From assembly GCF_900101465.1 (NCBI RefSeq), contig NZ_FMZM01000001.1, forward strand, positions 657,746-721,745: a stretch of DNA of 64,000 bases, read 5' to 3'. Position numbers and translations under genes: made by a program. The notes beneath the pieces were generated by a model that worked only from the letters and a program-made list of their open reading frames with translations, was not told the origin of the DNA and did no database searches. The DNA comes from Nocardioides lianchengensis (GTDB lineage: Bacteria; Actinomycetota; Actinomycetes; Propionibacteriales; Nocardioidaceae). Of the stretch, positions 55,561-63,425 are shown piece by piece. The stretch's first letter is position 1; each line of letters opens with the position of its first letter.

Positions 55561-56688
55561 TCAGGCTCCGCCCGGAGTCGGACGCAGGCCCGCGGTGTCG
55601 CCGATCCACTCGGCGACGCCGCGGGCCGCCGCACGTCCGGCCCGGTTCGCGCCGATGGTGCTGGCCGAGGGACCGTAGCCCACCAGCTGCACCCGGCGGT
55701 CCGCGACGGCCGTGGTGCCGTCCAGCTGGATGCCGCCCGCAGGCGAGCGCAGCCGCAGCGGGGCCAGGTGGCTGATGGCCGGCCGGAACCCGGTGGCCCA
55801 CAGGATCACGTCGACGTGCTCGAACCGCCCGTCGGCCCAGCGCACCCCGTCCGGCTCCACGGACGCGAACATCGGCTGCCGGTCGTAGGCGCCGAGCCGC
55901 TCCGCCTCGCGCTCCTGCGGTCGCAGGGCCAGGCCGGTCACGCTCACGACGCTGGCCGGCGGCAGCCCCCGCCGTACCCGCTCCTCGACCAAGGCGACGG
56001 CGGCCCGGCCGGCCTCGGGGCTGAAGTCGTCGGTGCGCCACACGGGCGCGCGGCGGGTGACCCAGAGGGTGTCGGTGAGCGGTGCCAGCTCGCCGAGGAA
56101 CTGCACCGCGGAGGCGCCGCCGCCGACGACCACGACGCGCCGGCCGCGGAAGTGCTCGGCGCCCGGGAAGTCGTGGGTGTGCAGCTGCTCGCCGACGAAG
56201 GTGTCCATGCCGGGGTAGCGCGGGACGAACGGCTGGGTCCAGGTGCCGGTCGCGTTCACCAGGGTGCGCGAGGTCCAGCTCCGCTCGCCGGCCCGGATGA
56301 CGAGCAGGCCGTCGTCCTCGGTGACCCGGTCGACGCGCACCGGGCGGACGACGGGGAGCCCGTGCTCCCGCTCGTACGCCGCGAAGTACGCCGGTACGGC
56401 GACGTTGGCCCGCCCCGTGTCCTCCCCGGGCGGCTCCGCGTCCGGCAGCGCGGCCACCCCGTGCACGTCGTGCATGCTCAACGAGTCCCAGCGGTGCTGC
56501 CAGGCCCCGCCCGGGGCGGCGTCCGCGTCCAGGACCACGTGCTGCAGGCCCCGCCGCTGCAGGTGGTACGACGCCGACAGCCCGGCCTGGCCGGCGCCGA
56601 TGACGAGCGAGTCGAGGACGTCGGGCAGATCGGACACGTCGGGAGAACGCGCCGGACCGCCTGTGCCTTCCGCCGGGGCGAGTGACAT
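55561..56688 (-). CDS. FAD/NAD(P)-binding monooxygenase-like flavoprotein
   Basis: The protein of about 375 residues has an N-terminal FAD-binding motif (LVIGAGQAGLSASYHLQRRG), a second dinucleotide motif for NADPH (VVVVGGGASAVQFLGEL, about residue 180) and ATGFRPAISHL near the end. It resembles flavin-containing and Baeyer-Villiger-like monooxygenases (YhhT/CzcO type). The substrate is unknown. Start is ATG 56688 or GTG 56697. It is divergent from a small membrane protein gene. Confidence 0.85.
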   Translation of the reverse strand: MSLAPAEGTGGPARSPDVSDLPDVLDSLVIGAGQAGLSASYHLQRRGLQHVVLDADAAPGGAWQHRWDSLSMHDVHGVAALPDAEPPGEDTGRANVAVPAYFAAYEREHGLPVVRPVRVDRVTEDDGLLVIRAGERSWTSRTLVNATGTWTQPFVPRYPGMDTFVGEQLHTHDFPGAEHFRGRRVVVVGGGASAVQFLGELAPLTDTLWVTRRAPVWRTDDFSPEAGRAAVALVEERVRRGLPPASVVSVTGLALRPQEREAERLGAYDRQPMFASVEPDGVRWADGRFEHVDVILWATGFRPAISHLAPLRLRSPAGGIQLDGTTAVADRRVQLVGYGPSASTIGANRAGRAAARGVAEWIGDTAGLRPTPGGA

Positions 56689-56697
56689 CCTCGACAC

Positions 56698-56880
56698 GTG
56701 CGCTCCCGTGTCTCCTGGCCGCTGCTCCTGCTCGCGCTGATGTGCGCGATCCCCGCCGTCGTCGGCGGTCTCTGGGTCGCCGTCGGCGACGAGGACTACC
56801 AGGGGATCGGCTTCGCCTGCCTGGGCTTCTTCGGCGCCGGGGTCGTCGTGCTGGGCCGCAAGGCGTTCACGCAGGACTGA
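56698..56880 (+). CDS. Small two-helix membrane protein
   Basis: The 60-residue protein has two hydrophobic segments (about 7-27 and 38-53), separated by GDEDYQG and ending GRKAFTQD. No family is recognised. A CATCCT box six bases before the GTG suggests a leaderless mRNA. The end overlaps the end of the convergent deoD gene by 14 bases. Confidence 0.55.
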   Translation: MRSRVSWPLLLLALMCAIPAVVGGLWVAVGDEDYQGIGFACLGFFGAGVVVLGRKAFTQD

Positions 56881-57595
56881 GGTCGGGGGAGAGGCCCGCG
56901 GTCAGCGCGATCTCGACCATCGCCCCGAACGTCTGCTCGCGCTCCTGCGCGGTCGTCTCCTCGCCGGTCACGAGGTGGTCGGAGACCGTGCAGACGGCCA
57001 GCGCCTTCCGGCCGTACGATGCCGCGATCGTGTAGAGCGCGCTGGCCTCCATCTCGACCGCCAGCACGCCGTGCTCGACGAGCCGCGCCGACAGCTCGGG
57101 CCGGGCCGGGTAGAACGAGTCGCTGCTGTAGATCAGCCCGACGTGCACGCCCGCGTCACCGGCGACGGTCAGCGCGGCGTCGTGGGCCGCGCGGAGCAGC
57201 CCGAAGTCGGCGACCGGGGCGTAGTCGAGGCCCTCGAAGCGGAGCCGGTTCATCGACGAGTCGGTGCAGGCGCCGGACGCGATCACGATGTCGCGTACGG
57301 CGACCCGCTCGGTCATCGCCCCGCAGGAGCCGACGCGGACGACCCGCTGCACGTCGTACTCCTTGAAGAGCTCGTGGGCGTAGATGGCCAGCGACGGCTG
57401 GCCCATCCCGGAGCCCTGCACGGAGACCCGCTGGCCGCGCCAGGTGCCGGTGAAGCCGTACATCCCGCGCACCTCGGTGTAGCACCGGGCGTCGTCGAGG
57501 AACGTGTCGGCGATCCAGCGGGCCCGCAGCGGGTCGCCGGGCATCAGGACGAGGGGGGCGATGTCGCCGGGGTGGGCGCCGAGGTGCGTGCTCAT
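56867..57595 (-). CDS. deoD: Purine-nucleoside phosphorylase, DeoD type
   Basis: The 242-residue protein shows the hexameric PNP motifs: VLMPGDPLRARWIADTFL (phosphate-binding Gly/Arg), GSGMGQPSLAIYAHEL, VRVGSCGAM, VEMEASALYTIAA and the catalytic Asp in VSDHLVTGE. It splits purine nucleosides with phosphate. A TAGGGT box seven bases upstream of the ATG gives a leaderless promoter. The gene follows aztD on the same strand. Confidence 0.93.
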   Translation of the reverse strand: MSTHLGAHPGDIAPLVLMPGDPLRARWIADTFLDDARCYTEVRGMYGFTGTWRGQRVSVQGSGMGQPSLAIYAHELFKEYDVQRVVRVGSCGAMTERVAVRDIVIASGACTDSSMNRLRFEGLDYAPVADFGLLRAAHDAALTVAGDAGVHVGLIYSSDSFYPARPELSARLVEHGVLAVEMEASALYTIAASYGRKALAVCTVSDHLVTGEETTAQEREQTFGAMVEIALTAGLSPDLSPA

Positions 57596-57602
57596 GACGC
57601 CC

Positions 57603-57608
57603 ACCCTA
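57603..57608 (-). promoter_or_regulatory. Leaderless -10 box TAGGGT for deoD
   Basis: Read on the minus strand, TAGGGT is followed by seven bases and the ATG at 57595. It lies just after the aztD stop codon. Confidence 0.6.
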
Positions 57609-57615
57609 GGAAGGG

Positions 57616-58851
57616 TCAGCCCGTGACGGCGACCAGCTCGTCCGGGACGACCGGCAGCGCGTGGGTGGCCGTCGTCCTCATCGTGGTCAGGTCGACGACG
57701 TGCAGCTCGCTGGTCGCGGGCTCGGTCACGTACGCCGTGTCGCCGGCGACGCGCAGCGTCGGCCGGGCCTCCTGCCACTCGATGGGCTCCTCCCAGGCGT
57801 CGACGACCGGCAGGGACGCGCTGACCCGGCCGCGCTCGGCGTCGACCACGTGCAGTGCCCCGTCGGTGCCGAGGACCAGCCCGTCGCCGTCGGGCGTGCG
57901 ACCCAGGGACCGGAAGGTGTAGCTGGCGGGCAGGTCGACCAGCCGCAGCGTCGCGTCGCGGGTGTCGATCAGGGACACCCGTGTCGGCCGCTCGAGCTCG
58001 GCGTCGGGGTCGGACTTGTAGTCCCCGAGCACGTACGGCGACGTCTCGTGCCCGGCCTGGTTCCCGATCCGGCCGTACGCGTCCGGGCTCGCGACCTTGC
58101 GGATGTCCCGCCCCTCGACGACCAGCACGCCGTCCTCGCAGCCGAAGACGGCGACGTCGCCCGCGAACGCCTCCCCGTGCACGCCGGGGCACTCGTCGCT
58201 GGCCGCGAGCTCGGCCCCGGCCGCGGTGGTGACCCGGATCCCGGAGCGCGACTCCTCGTCGCCGACGGTGTGCGTCAGGTTGCCGTGGCCGTCCTGCACG
58301 GCGACCCCGTGGTGGGCCTCGGGCAGCTCCCAGGTGTCGAGCGCGGGCTCGCCGTCGGCGAGGTCCGCCAGGTCGTGCGGGTCGAAGGCGGTGATGGTGC
58401 CGGTGCCGTCGTCGAAGAGCGCGGTCCGGCCGTGGTGGGGGACCACGTGTCCAGGCTCCTCGGCCGCGACCACGAAGTCGGTCAGCGTCGGGTCGACGGT
58501 GAACGAGTGCCCGTGGTCGCCGTGCTCCTCGGTCCAGGCGCCGAGGTCGAGGGCGGTGAACCCGCCGGCCGCGCTGACCATCACGTGCCGCTCGTCGCCG
58601 GCGGGGCTGAGCCGCGGGTAGCCCTCGACCGGCTGGTCGAGCAGCACCTCGCCGTCCTCCGCGCGCACCACGAGCACGCCGCCGTCGTACGTCACGGCGA
58701 CGCGCTCCTCGGGTCCCGCGGTCTCGACGGCGTCCGAGGAGGCCGAGGGGGCCGACGAGGGGGCGGTGGCGGGGGAGGAGGAGTCGTCCTCGGTCCCGCA
58801 CGCGGTCAGCAGCAGGGCGGCCAGGGGCAGGGTGCTCAGCGCTCTCAACAT
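57616..58851 (-). CDS. aztD: Zinc metallochaperone AztD-like lipoprotein
   Basis: The 411-residue protein has a lipoprotein signal peptide (MLRALSTLPLAALLLTAC, lipid Cys at 18), an acidic Ser-rich linker, and a beta-propeller-like repeat domain. His-rich sites are visible: EEHGDHGHSF (His110, 113, 115), GHVVPHHGRTALFDDGTG and EAHHGVAVQDGHG. This pattern fits AztD, which hands zinc to the AztC binding protein of a zinc ABC importer. No aztABC is in the window, so it is a stand-alone copy. Two Zur-like boxes sit directly before the ATG, which supports zinc-starvation control. A TTG at 58869 is in frame upstream, but the signal peptide favours 58851. Confidence 0.8.
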   Translation of the reverse strand: MLRALSTLPLAALLLTACGTEDDSSSPATAPSSAPSASSDAVETAGPEERVAVTYDGGVLVVRAEDGEVLLDQPVEGYPRLSPAGDERHVMVSAAGGFTALDLGAWTEEHGDHGHSFTVDPTLTDFVVAAEEPGHVVPHHGRTALFDDGTGTITAFDPHDLADLADGEPALDTWELPEAHHGVAVQDGHGNLTHTVGDEESRSGIRVTTAAGAELAASDECPGVHGEAFAGDVAVFGCEDGVLVVEGRDIRKVASPDAYGRIGNQAGHETSPYVLGDYKSDPDAELERPTRVSLIDTRDATLRLVDLPASYTFRSLGRTPDGDGLVLGTDGALHVVDAERGRVSASLPVVDAWEEPIEWQEARPTLRVAGDTAYVTEPATSELHVVDLTTMRTTATHALPVVPDELVAVTG

Positions 58852-58865
58852 GCGAACGATTCTCA
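58851..58865. promoter_or_regulatory. Zur-like box 1 (TGCGAACGATTCTCA)
   Basis: The 15-bp element, of the TGANAACGNTTNTCA type, overlaps the first base of the aztD start codon. It is repeated 22 bp away, about two helical turns. Confidence 0.6.
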
Positions 58866-58872
58866 ACAAAAA

Positions 58873-58887
58873 TGAGAACGATTGTCA
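58873..58887. promoter_or_regulatory. Zur-like box 2 (TGAGAACGATTGTCA)
   Basis: This near-palindromic Fur/Zur-type box differs at two positions from box 1 and lies in the same orientation. Two adjacent dimers would cover the aztD promoter. Confidence 0.7.
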
Positions 58888-58913
58888 AAAAGACTGGCTG
58901 CCTGTGGATGATC

Positions 58914-58949
58914 CCGCCGAGTCGGCGCACCTGTGCGCCGACTCGGCGG
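58914..58949. repeat. 17-bp palindrome, copy B of the GCCGAGTC family
   Basis: CCGCCGAGTCGGCGCAC pairs perfectly with GTGCGCCGACTCGGCGG around CT. It lies between the Zur boxes and the nudC promoter; its right end reaches the -35 position relative to the nudC -10 box. Confidence 0.7.
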
Positions 58950-58971
58950 AGTTCTCCACAGGGGCTCGGCA

Positions 58972-58977
58972 TAGCCT
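58972..58977 (+). promoter_or_regulatory. Leaderless -10 box TAGCCT for nudC
   Basis: TAGCCT is followed by seven bases and the GTG at 58985. Confidence 0.5.
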
Positions 58978-58984
58978 TCGGGAC

Positions 58985-59893
58985 GTGACCCAGCCCCACC
59001 TCCGGATCGTCGAGAACCCCCACGACCGCATCGGCGTACGACGCAAGGACGAGGCCTGGCTCGAGGAGCGCTGGGCCGACCGGGCGACCCGGGTGCTCGT
59101 CGTCGCCGGGACCCGGGTGCAGCCGCGCGACGGGCGGCTCGACTGGGTCGCTCCGGACGAGGCGCCGGACGGCGTCCGGGTGCTGCTGGGGGAGCGTGAC
59201 GGGCAGGCGTGGTTCGCCGTGGTCACGGACGCGGGCCTGGCCAAGGAGGGCGGGGACTGGTTCGGGGTCCGCGACCTGCTCGCCCCGCTGGCCGACGGGA
59301 CGCTCGGCGACGGGGCCCTGCTCCTGCACGCGATCGGCCTGGCCGAATGGCTCTTCGTGACCCGCTTCTGCCCCCGCTGCGGCGGCGGGCTCGAGCCGCG
59401 GGCCGCCGGGCACGAGCTGAGGTGCACGCAGTGCGGCCGCACGCAGTTCCCTCGCACCGACCCCGCCGTGATCATGATCGTCGCCGCGGGTGAGCCCGGC
59501 GCCGAGGACGAGCGCTGCCTGCTCGGCCGCCAGGCGGTCTGGCCCGCGGGCCGGTTCTCGACGCTGGCGGGCTTCTGCGAGCCGGGCGAGACGCTGGAGG
59601 ACGCCGTACGGCGCGAGGTCGCCGAGGAGACCGGGGTGCTCGTCGGCGACGTCGAGTACTTCGGCAACCAGCCGTGGCCGCTGCCCGCCAGCCTGATGCT
59701 GGGCTTCATCGGCCGGGCGACCTCCACCGAGATCGAGGTCGACCAGGACGAGATCGAGGAGGCGCGCTGGTTCACCCGGGCCGAGCTCCGCGCCGAGGCG
59801 GAGTCGGGTCGGGTGGTGCTGCCGCGCGGCGTCTCGATCAGCCGCTCACTCGTCGAGCACTGGTACGGCGGGCCGCTGCCCGGCCAGTGGTAG
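58985..59893 (+). CDS. nudC: NADH pyrophosphatase NudC
   Basis: The 302-residue protein has an N-terminal domain, a four-Cys zinc ribbon (FCPRCGG and CTQCGR, about residues 130-150) and the Nudix box GFCEPGETLEDAVRREVAEE. NQPWPLPASLM, matching the NudC motif SQPWPFPxS, follows it. NudC hydrolyses NADH and can remove NAD caps from RNA. Position matches Rv3199c of M. tuberculosis. The GTG start fits the family N-terminus and the leaderless promoter. It is convergent with mrx1, three bases apart. Confidence 0.93.
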   Translation: MTQPHLRIVENPHDRIGVRRKDEAWLEERWADRATRVLVVAGTRVQPRDGRLDWVAPDEAPDGVRVLLGERDGQAWFAVVTDAGLAKEGGDWFGVRDLLAPLADGTLGDGALLLHAIGLAEWLFVTRFCPRCGGGLEPRAAGHELRCTQCGRTQFPRTDPAVIMIVAAGEPGAEDERCLLGRQAVWPAGRFSTLAGFCEPGETLEDAVRREVAEETGVLVGDVEYFGNQPWPLPASLMLGFIGRATSTEIEVDQDEIEEARWFTRAELRAEAESGRVVLPRGVSISRSLVEHWYGGPLPGQW

Positions 59894-59896
59894 CGC

Positions 59897-60148
59897 TCAG
59901 GAGGCCAGCGAGGCCAGCTTCTCCTTGACCTGGATCAGGCTCGGGTTGGTCTGGGCGGTGCCGTCGGCGTAGACCAGGGTCGGCACCGTCTGGTTGCCGT
60001 TGTTGGCCGCCTCGACGATGGCCGCGGCCTCCGGGACCTGCTCGATGTCGACGATGTCGAAGGCGATGCCCTCGCGGTCGAGCTGGCTCTTGAGTCGGTG
60101 GCAGTAGCCGCACCAGGGGGTCGAGTACATCGTGAACGTGCTGGCCAT
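59897..60148 (-). CDS. mrx1: Mycoredoxin Mrx1
   Basis: This 83-residue glutaredoxin-fold protein has the active site WCGYC (Cys13, Cys16) and the cis-Pro motif TVPTLVYADG. Mycoredoxin reduces mixed disulfides with mycothiol, the actinobacterial thiol. Position matches Rv3198A. The start codon overlaps the -35 region of the divergent uvrD2 promoter. Confidence 0.93.
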   Translation of the reverse strand: MASTFTMYSTPWCGYCHRLKSQLDREGIAFDIVDIEQVPEAAAIVEAANNGNQTVPTLVYADGTAQTNPSLIQVKEKLASLAS

Positions 60149-60176
60149 TCGAACTGTCGCCTCCGGCGTCTAGGGT
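60148..60176 (+). promoter_or_regulatory. uvrD2 promoter (TTCGAA, 17-bp spacer, TAGGGT)
   Basis: The -35-like TTCGAA (60148-60153) and -10 TAGGGT (60171-60176) are 17 bp apart. The predicted leader of about 44 bases contains AGGAGA before the ATG at 60227. Unlike many genes here, uvrD2 would have a leadered mRNA. Confidence 0.55.
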
Positions 60177-60226
60177 CTGGAGCTGCCATCAGATCCAACC
60201 ACCGGTCCCCAGGAGATGTTCCCTCG

Positions 60227-62266
60227 ATGCCCCCCGCGCCCGCCGAGCTCCTCGCCGCCCTCGACCCCGAGCAGCGCCGGGTCGCGGAGGCGCTGCGCGG
60301 TCCGGTGCGGGTCCTCGCGGGAGCCGGCACCGGCAAGACCCGGGCGATCACCCACCGCATCGCCCACGGCGTCGCGACCGGCGTCTACGCTCCGACCGAG
60401 GTCCTCGCGGTCACGTTCACGACCCGGGCGGCCGGCGAGATGCGCGGGCGGCTGCGCCAGCTCGGAGCCGGGGGAGTCCAGGCCCGGACCTTCCACTCCG
60501 CCGCGCTGCGCCAGCTGCGCTACTTCTGGCCGACGGTGCACGGCACCGAGCTGCCCCAGCTGATCGAGTCCAAGATCGGGCTGCTCGCCTCCGCCGCCCG
60601 GCGCCAGCGGATCTCCGCCGACCAGGCACTGCTGCGCGACCTCGCCTCGGAGATCGAGTGGTCCAAGGTCAGCAACGTCCACCCCGACGACTACGCCCGC
60701 GTGGCCGCGTCGCGGGGCCGCTCGGTGACCGGTCACGACCCCGAGACGGTCGGGCGGGTCTTCGGCAGCTACGAGGAGGTCAAGCGCACCCAGGGCCGGA
60801 TGGACATGGAGGACGTCCTGCTCTTCACCGCCGGCCTGCTCGCCGACGACGAGCGGGTCGCGGCCCAGGTCCGCCGGCAGTACAAATGGTTCGTCGTCGA
60901 CGAGTTCCAGGACGTCTCGCCGTTGCAGTCGGCCCTGCTCGACCTCTGGCTCGGCGGCCGCGACGAGCTCTGCGTCGTGGGTGATCCCGCCCAGACCATC
61001 TACTCCTTCGCCGGCGCCAACGCCGACTACCTCCGCGACTTCGGCAAGAAGTTCCCCGGGACGACCTCGGTCGAGCTGGTGCGCAACTACCGCTCGTCGC
61101 CCGAGGTGGTGGGGGCGGCCAACTCGCTGCTGGCCGGCTCGTCGAGCCAGGGGGTCAGGCTGCAGGCCCAGCGACCGTCGGGGCCGACGGTCAACTACAC
61201 GCCGTACCCCGACGAGGTGGCCGAGGCCGAGTCGGTGGCCTCGCGGATCCGGACCCTGCGCGAGCAGGGCCGGCCGCTCAGCGAGGTCGCGGTGCTGTTC
61301 CGCATCAACGCCCAGTCCGAGTCGTTCGAGGAGGCCCTCGCCGCGCGCGGGATCCCCTACGTCGTGCGCGGGGCGGCGCGGTTCTTCGACCGTCCCGAGG
61401 TCCGCGAGGCGGTGACCCGGATCCGGGGAGCCGCCCGTTCCGGGCTCGGCGAGGCGACCGGCGACGAGCTGCTGGAGACGGTGCACGGCACCCTCGCCGG
61501 CATGGGGTGGACCTCCGAGGCCCCGACCACCCGCGGACAGACCCGCGACCGGTGGGAGTCCTGGCAGGCCCTGGTCTCCCAGGCGATCGAGTACGCCGGG
61601 GCAGGAGGCGACCTGGGCGGCTTCGTCGACGATCTCGACCGCCGCGCCTCCGAGCAGCACGCGCCAGTGGCCGACGGCGTCACCCTGGCGACCTTCCACG
61701 CCGCCAAGGGCCTCGAGTGGGACTCGGTGTTCCTGTGCGGGCTCCAGGACGGCACCCTCCCGATCACCTACGCCGACACCCCGGCCGCGGTCGAGGAGGA
61801 GCGCCGCCTGCTCTACGTCGGCATGACCCGTGCGCGGCTCGACCTCGGGCTCTCCTGGGCGCTCGCCCGCAACCCCGGCGGCCGGGCCGGCCGCAAGCCC
61901 TCGCGCTTCCTGGACCCGCTGCTGCCCGAGGACGCCACAGCCGACCGGGCCCGCCCGCGCAGTCGCAAGGTCGCGGGCTGCCGCGAGTGCGGCAAGCCGC
62001 TCGACACCGGGGCGGAGAAGAAGCGGGGGCGCTGCGACGACTGTCCGGCGTCGTACGACGAGGAGCTGTTCGAGCGACTCCGCGAGTGGCGCACGACCCG
62101 TGCCGGCGCGGAGAGCGTGCCCGCGTTCGTCATCTTCACCGACGCCACGCTGCAGCTGATCGCCGAGCACAAGCCCCGCACGCCCCAGGCACTGCAGCGC
62201 ATCAGTGGTATAGGCCGCTCGAAGGTCGAGCGCTACGGCGAGGACGTCCTCGAGCTGGTCGTCTGA
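60227..62266 (+). CDS. uvrD2: DNA helicase UvrD2
   Basis: The 679-residue protein is an SF1A helicase (Walker A AGAGTGKTRAI near residue 31; VVDEFQDVSPLQ; GDPAQTIYSFAGANADYLRD; TFHAAKGLEWDSVFL; LLYVGMTRARLDL). A zinc-like four-Cys linker (CRECGKPLD; RCDDCP) and a C-terminal HRDC domain (PRTPQALQRISGIGRSKVER) follow. This is the UvrD2 layout known from mycobacteria, where the helicase is essential. AGGAGA precedes the ATG. Position matches Rv3198c. Confidence 0.93.
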   Translation: MPPAPAELLAALDPEQRRVAEALRGPVRVLAGAGTGKTRAITHRIAHGVATGVYAPTEVLAVTFTTRAAGEMRGRLRQLGAGGVQARTFHSAALRQLRYFWPTVHGTELPQLIESKIGLLASAARRQRISADQALLRDLASEIEWSKVSNVHPDDYARVAASRGRSVTGHDPETVGRVFGSYEEVKRTQGRMDMEDVLLFTAGLLADDERVAAQVRRQYKWFVVDEFQDVSPLQSALLDLWLGGRDELCVVGDPAQTIYSFAGANADYLRDFGKKFPGTTSVELVRNYRSSPEVVGAANSLLAGSSSQGVRLQAQRPSGPTVNYTPYPDEVAEAESVASRIRTLREQGRPLSEVAVLFRINAQSESFEEALAARGIPYVVRGAARFFDRPEVREAVTRIRGAARSGLGEATGDELLETVHGTLAGMGWTSEAPTTRGQTRDRWESWQALVSQAIEYAGAGGDLGGFVDDLDRRASEQHAPVADGVTLATFHAAKGLEWDSVFLCGLQDGTLPITYADTPAAVEEERRLLYVGMTRARLDLGLSWALARNPGGRAGRKPSRFLDPLLPEDATADRARPRSRKVAGCRECGKPLDTGAEKKRGRCDDCPASYDEELFERLREWRTTRAGAESVPAFVIFTDATLQLIAEHKPRTPQALQRISGIGRSKVERYGEDVLELVV

Positions 62267-62271
62267 GCCTT

Positions 62272-62297
62272 GGATCCCGCGTGGTTGAGCGGGATCC
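62272..62297 (+). terminator. uvrD2 terminator hairpin
   Basis: GGATCCCGC and GCGGGATCC form a perfect 9-bp stem with an 8-base loop, five bases after the stop. Confidence 0.65.
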
Positions 62298-62349
62298 GGA
62301 CCGTGCTGGACCGCACGCCGGAAGGCCTCGCGAGGTTGCGTCGGAGCGG

Positions 62350-62381
62350 TTGAAAAAGAAATCCAGAAATAGTCATAAAAT
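62350..62381 (+). promoter_or_regulatory. AT-rich promoter of the whiB7 leader transcript
   Basis: The stretch 62349-62390 is by far the most AT-rich in this part of the window. TTGAAA (62350-62355) and TAAAAT (62376-62381) are candidate -35 and -10 boxes with a long 20-bp spacer; CATAAA at 62374 would give 18. whiB7 promoters are known to carry an A/T-rich site next to the -35 box that the WhiB7 AT-hook binds, which would give autoactivation. Confidence 0.55.
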
Positions 62382-62490
62382 CGTTTGCTCCTTACCGAGC
62401 GCCCACGGTAACTTTCCCTCACCAAGCAAACCGCGCACCACGGTCCCGGCAAGACCGGCGCACGACACGCACCGAAGGAGGTGGCTCCCG

Positions 62491-62715
62491 ATGGCCAGCA
62501 ACAAGCTCATGACGACGGTCCAGACCCCGTCGCGCTTCGCCCTGCCCACCTGCGGCCACGCCTTCGACGCGTCCGTGCGGGGCACCGATCTCGGCTTTGC
62601 CGGCATCGGCACGTCCGTGGAGCGCGAGCGCACCGCCACCCCGATCAAGGGCGGCCTGGGTTTCGCCACGGCCTACGTCCCGGGGACCACTGCCTGGAGT
62701 CCACCGACCAGTTGA
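62491..62715 (+). CDS. whiB7 leader ORF (74-aa regulatory peptide)
   Basis: A 74-codon frame with a strong AAGGAGGT Shine-Dalgarno eight bases upstream starts MASNKLMTTVQTPSRFALPT and ends AWSPPTS. It lies between the whiB7 promoter and a transcription attenuator. Its last codons (GCC TGG AGT) form the 5' arm of an antiterminator stem. In mycobacteria and Streptomyces, translation of a leader ORF upstream of whiB7 controls readthrough; this is the local version. The peptide itself may have no function. Confidence 0.72.
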   Translation: MASNKLMTTVQTPSRFALPTCGHAFDASVRGTDLGFAGIGTSVERERTATPIKGGLGFATAYVPGTTAWSPPTS

Positions 62716-62779
62716 GACACACTGCGTCGTTCGCCTCCAGGCCGCGGATCCCACACCGGGATACGCGGCCTTTCTGTTT
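62692..62779 (+). promoter_or_regulatory. whiB7 ribosome-mediated transcription attenuator
   Basis: Two mutually exclusive stems are visible. The antiterminator pairs GCCTGGAG (62692-62699) with CTCCAGGC (62735-62742). The terminator pairs GGCCGCG (62740-62746) and ATCCC (62748-62752) with GGGAT (62758-62762) and CGCGGCC (62764-62770), followed by TTTCTGTTT. The leader-ORF stop is at 62713-62715. A ribosome finishing the leader ORF would cover the antiterminator arm and let the terminator form; stalling earlier would free it and allow whiB7 transcription. Confidence 0.8.
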
Positions 62780-62820
62780 GTCCATCAGACGCACGCGATC
62801 AGATTCGAAGGAGGTGAAAC

Positions 62821-63135
62821 ATGACCATCAGTGTTCTCGACCGCACCGAAGCGGCCAGCCTGGGCCAGCTGCACGACGAGGCCGAGCGGGTCGACGAGGA
62901 GCTGCTTCCGTGCCGGGTGAAGAACCCGGAGCTGTGGTTCGCCGAGTCGCCGGCCGACGTGGAGTTCGCGAAGGCCCTCTGCCAGGAGTGCCCGGTCCGG
63001 TCCCTGTGCCTCGACGGCGCCCTCGAGCGGCGTGAGCCGTGGGGGGTCTGGGGCGGCCAGCTCTTCCTCCAGGGCGCGGTGATCCCGCGCAAGCGGCCCC
63101 GGGGCCGGCCCCGCAAGAACGAGACCGCCGCCTGA
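62821..63135 (+). CDS. whiB7: Transcriptional regulator WhiB7
   Basis: The 104-residue WhiB protein has four iron-sulfur Cys (31, 54, 57, 63), the GVWGG turn (about 75-79) and a C-terminal AT-hook RGRPRK (94-99), which is specific to WhiB7. It binds the primary sigma factor and A/T-rich promoters and turns on intrinsic resistance to ribosome-targeting antibiotics. AAGGAGGTG precedes the ATG. Control by the attenuator leader is described separately. Position after uvrD2 matches Rv3197A. Confidence 0.95.
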   Translation: MTISVLDRTEAASLGQLHDEAERVDEELLPCRVKNPELWFAESPADVEFAKALCQECPVRSLCLDGALERREPWGVWGGQLFLQGAVIPRKRPRGRPRKNETAA

Positions 63136-63199
63136 GCGGCGCCAGCACCATCCGCACCACCATCCACCCGACGTACCACCTCCGAGAAGGACCACCGAG

Positions 63200-63364
63200 A
63201 TGAACCTCATGCACGAGAACCTGGCCCGCGCGCAGATGTCCGCGCGCCTGGGAGAGGCGCAGCAGCTGCGTCGCGGCTACCAGCTGGCCCGTGCGCACCG
63301 CATGACCCGCCGCGCGGAGATCGCCGCGTCGCAGGCTCGTACCGCCCTCGCCCGCGCGCTCTGA
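63200..63364 (+). CDS. Small Arg/Ala-rich helical protein, tandem copy 1
   Basis: The 54-residue protein starts MNLMHENLARAQMSARLGEA and ends QARTALARAL. It is a single predicted amphipathic helix, rich in Ala, Arg and Leu, with no Cys. GAGAAGGA precedes the ATG. It lies 64 bases after whiB7 with no terminator between, so it may share the antibiotic-induced transcript. No family is recognised. Confidence 0.65.
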   Translation: MNLMHENLARAQMSARLGEAQQLRRGYQLARAHRMTRRAEIAASQARTALARAL

Positions 63365-63425
63365 GCGCCTGACCACCGAAGGACCATCACCCGACATGTT
63401 CACCTACCTGAACCGGAGCACCGAC

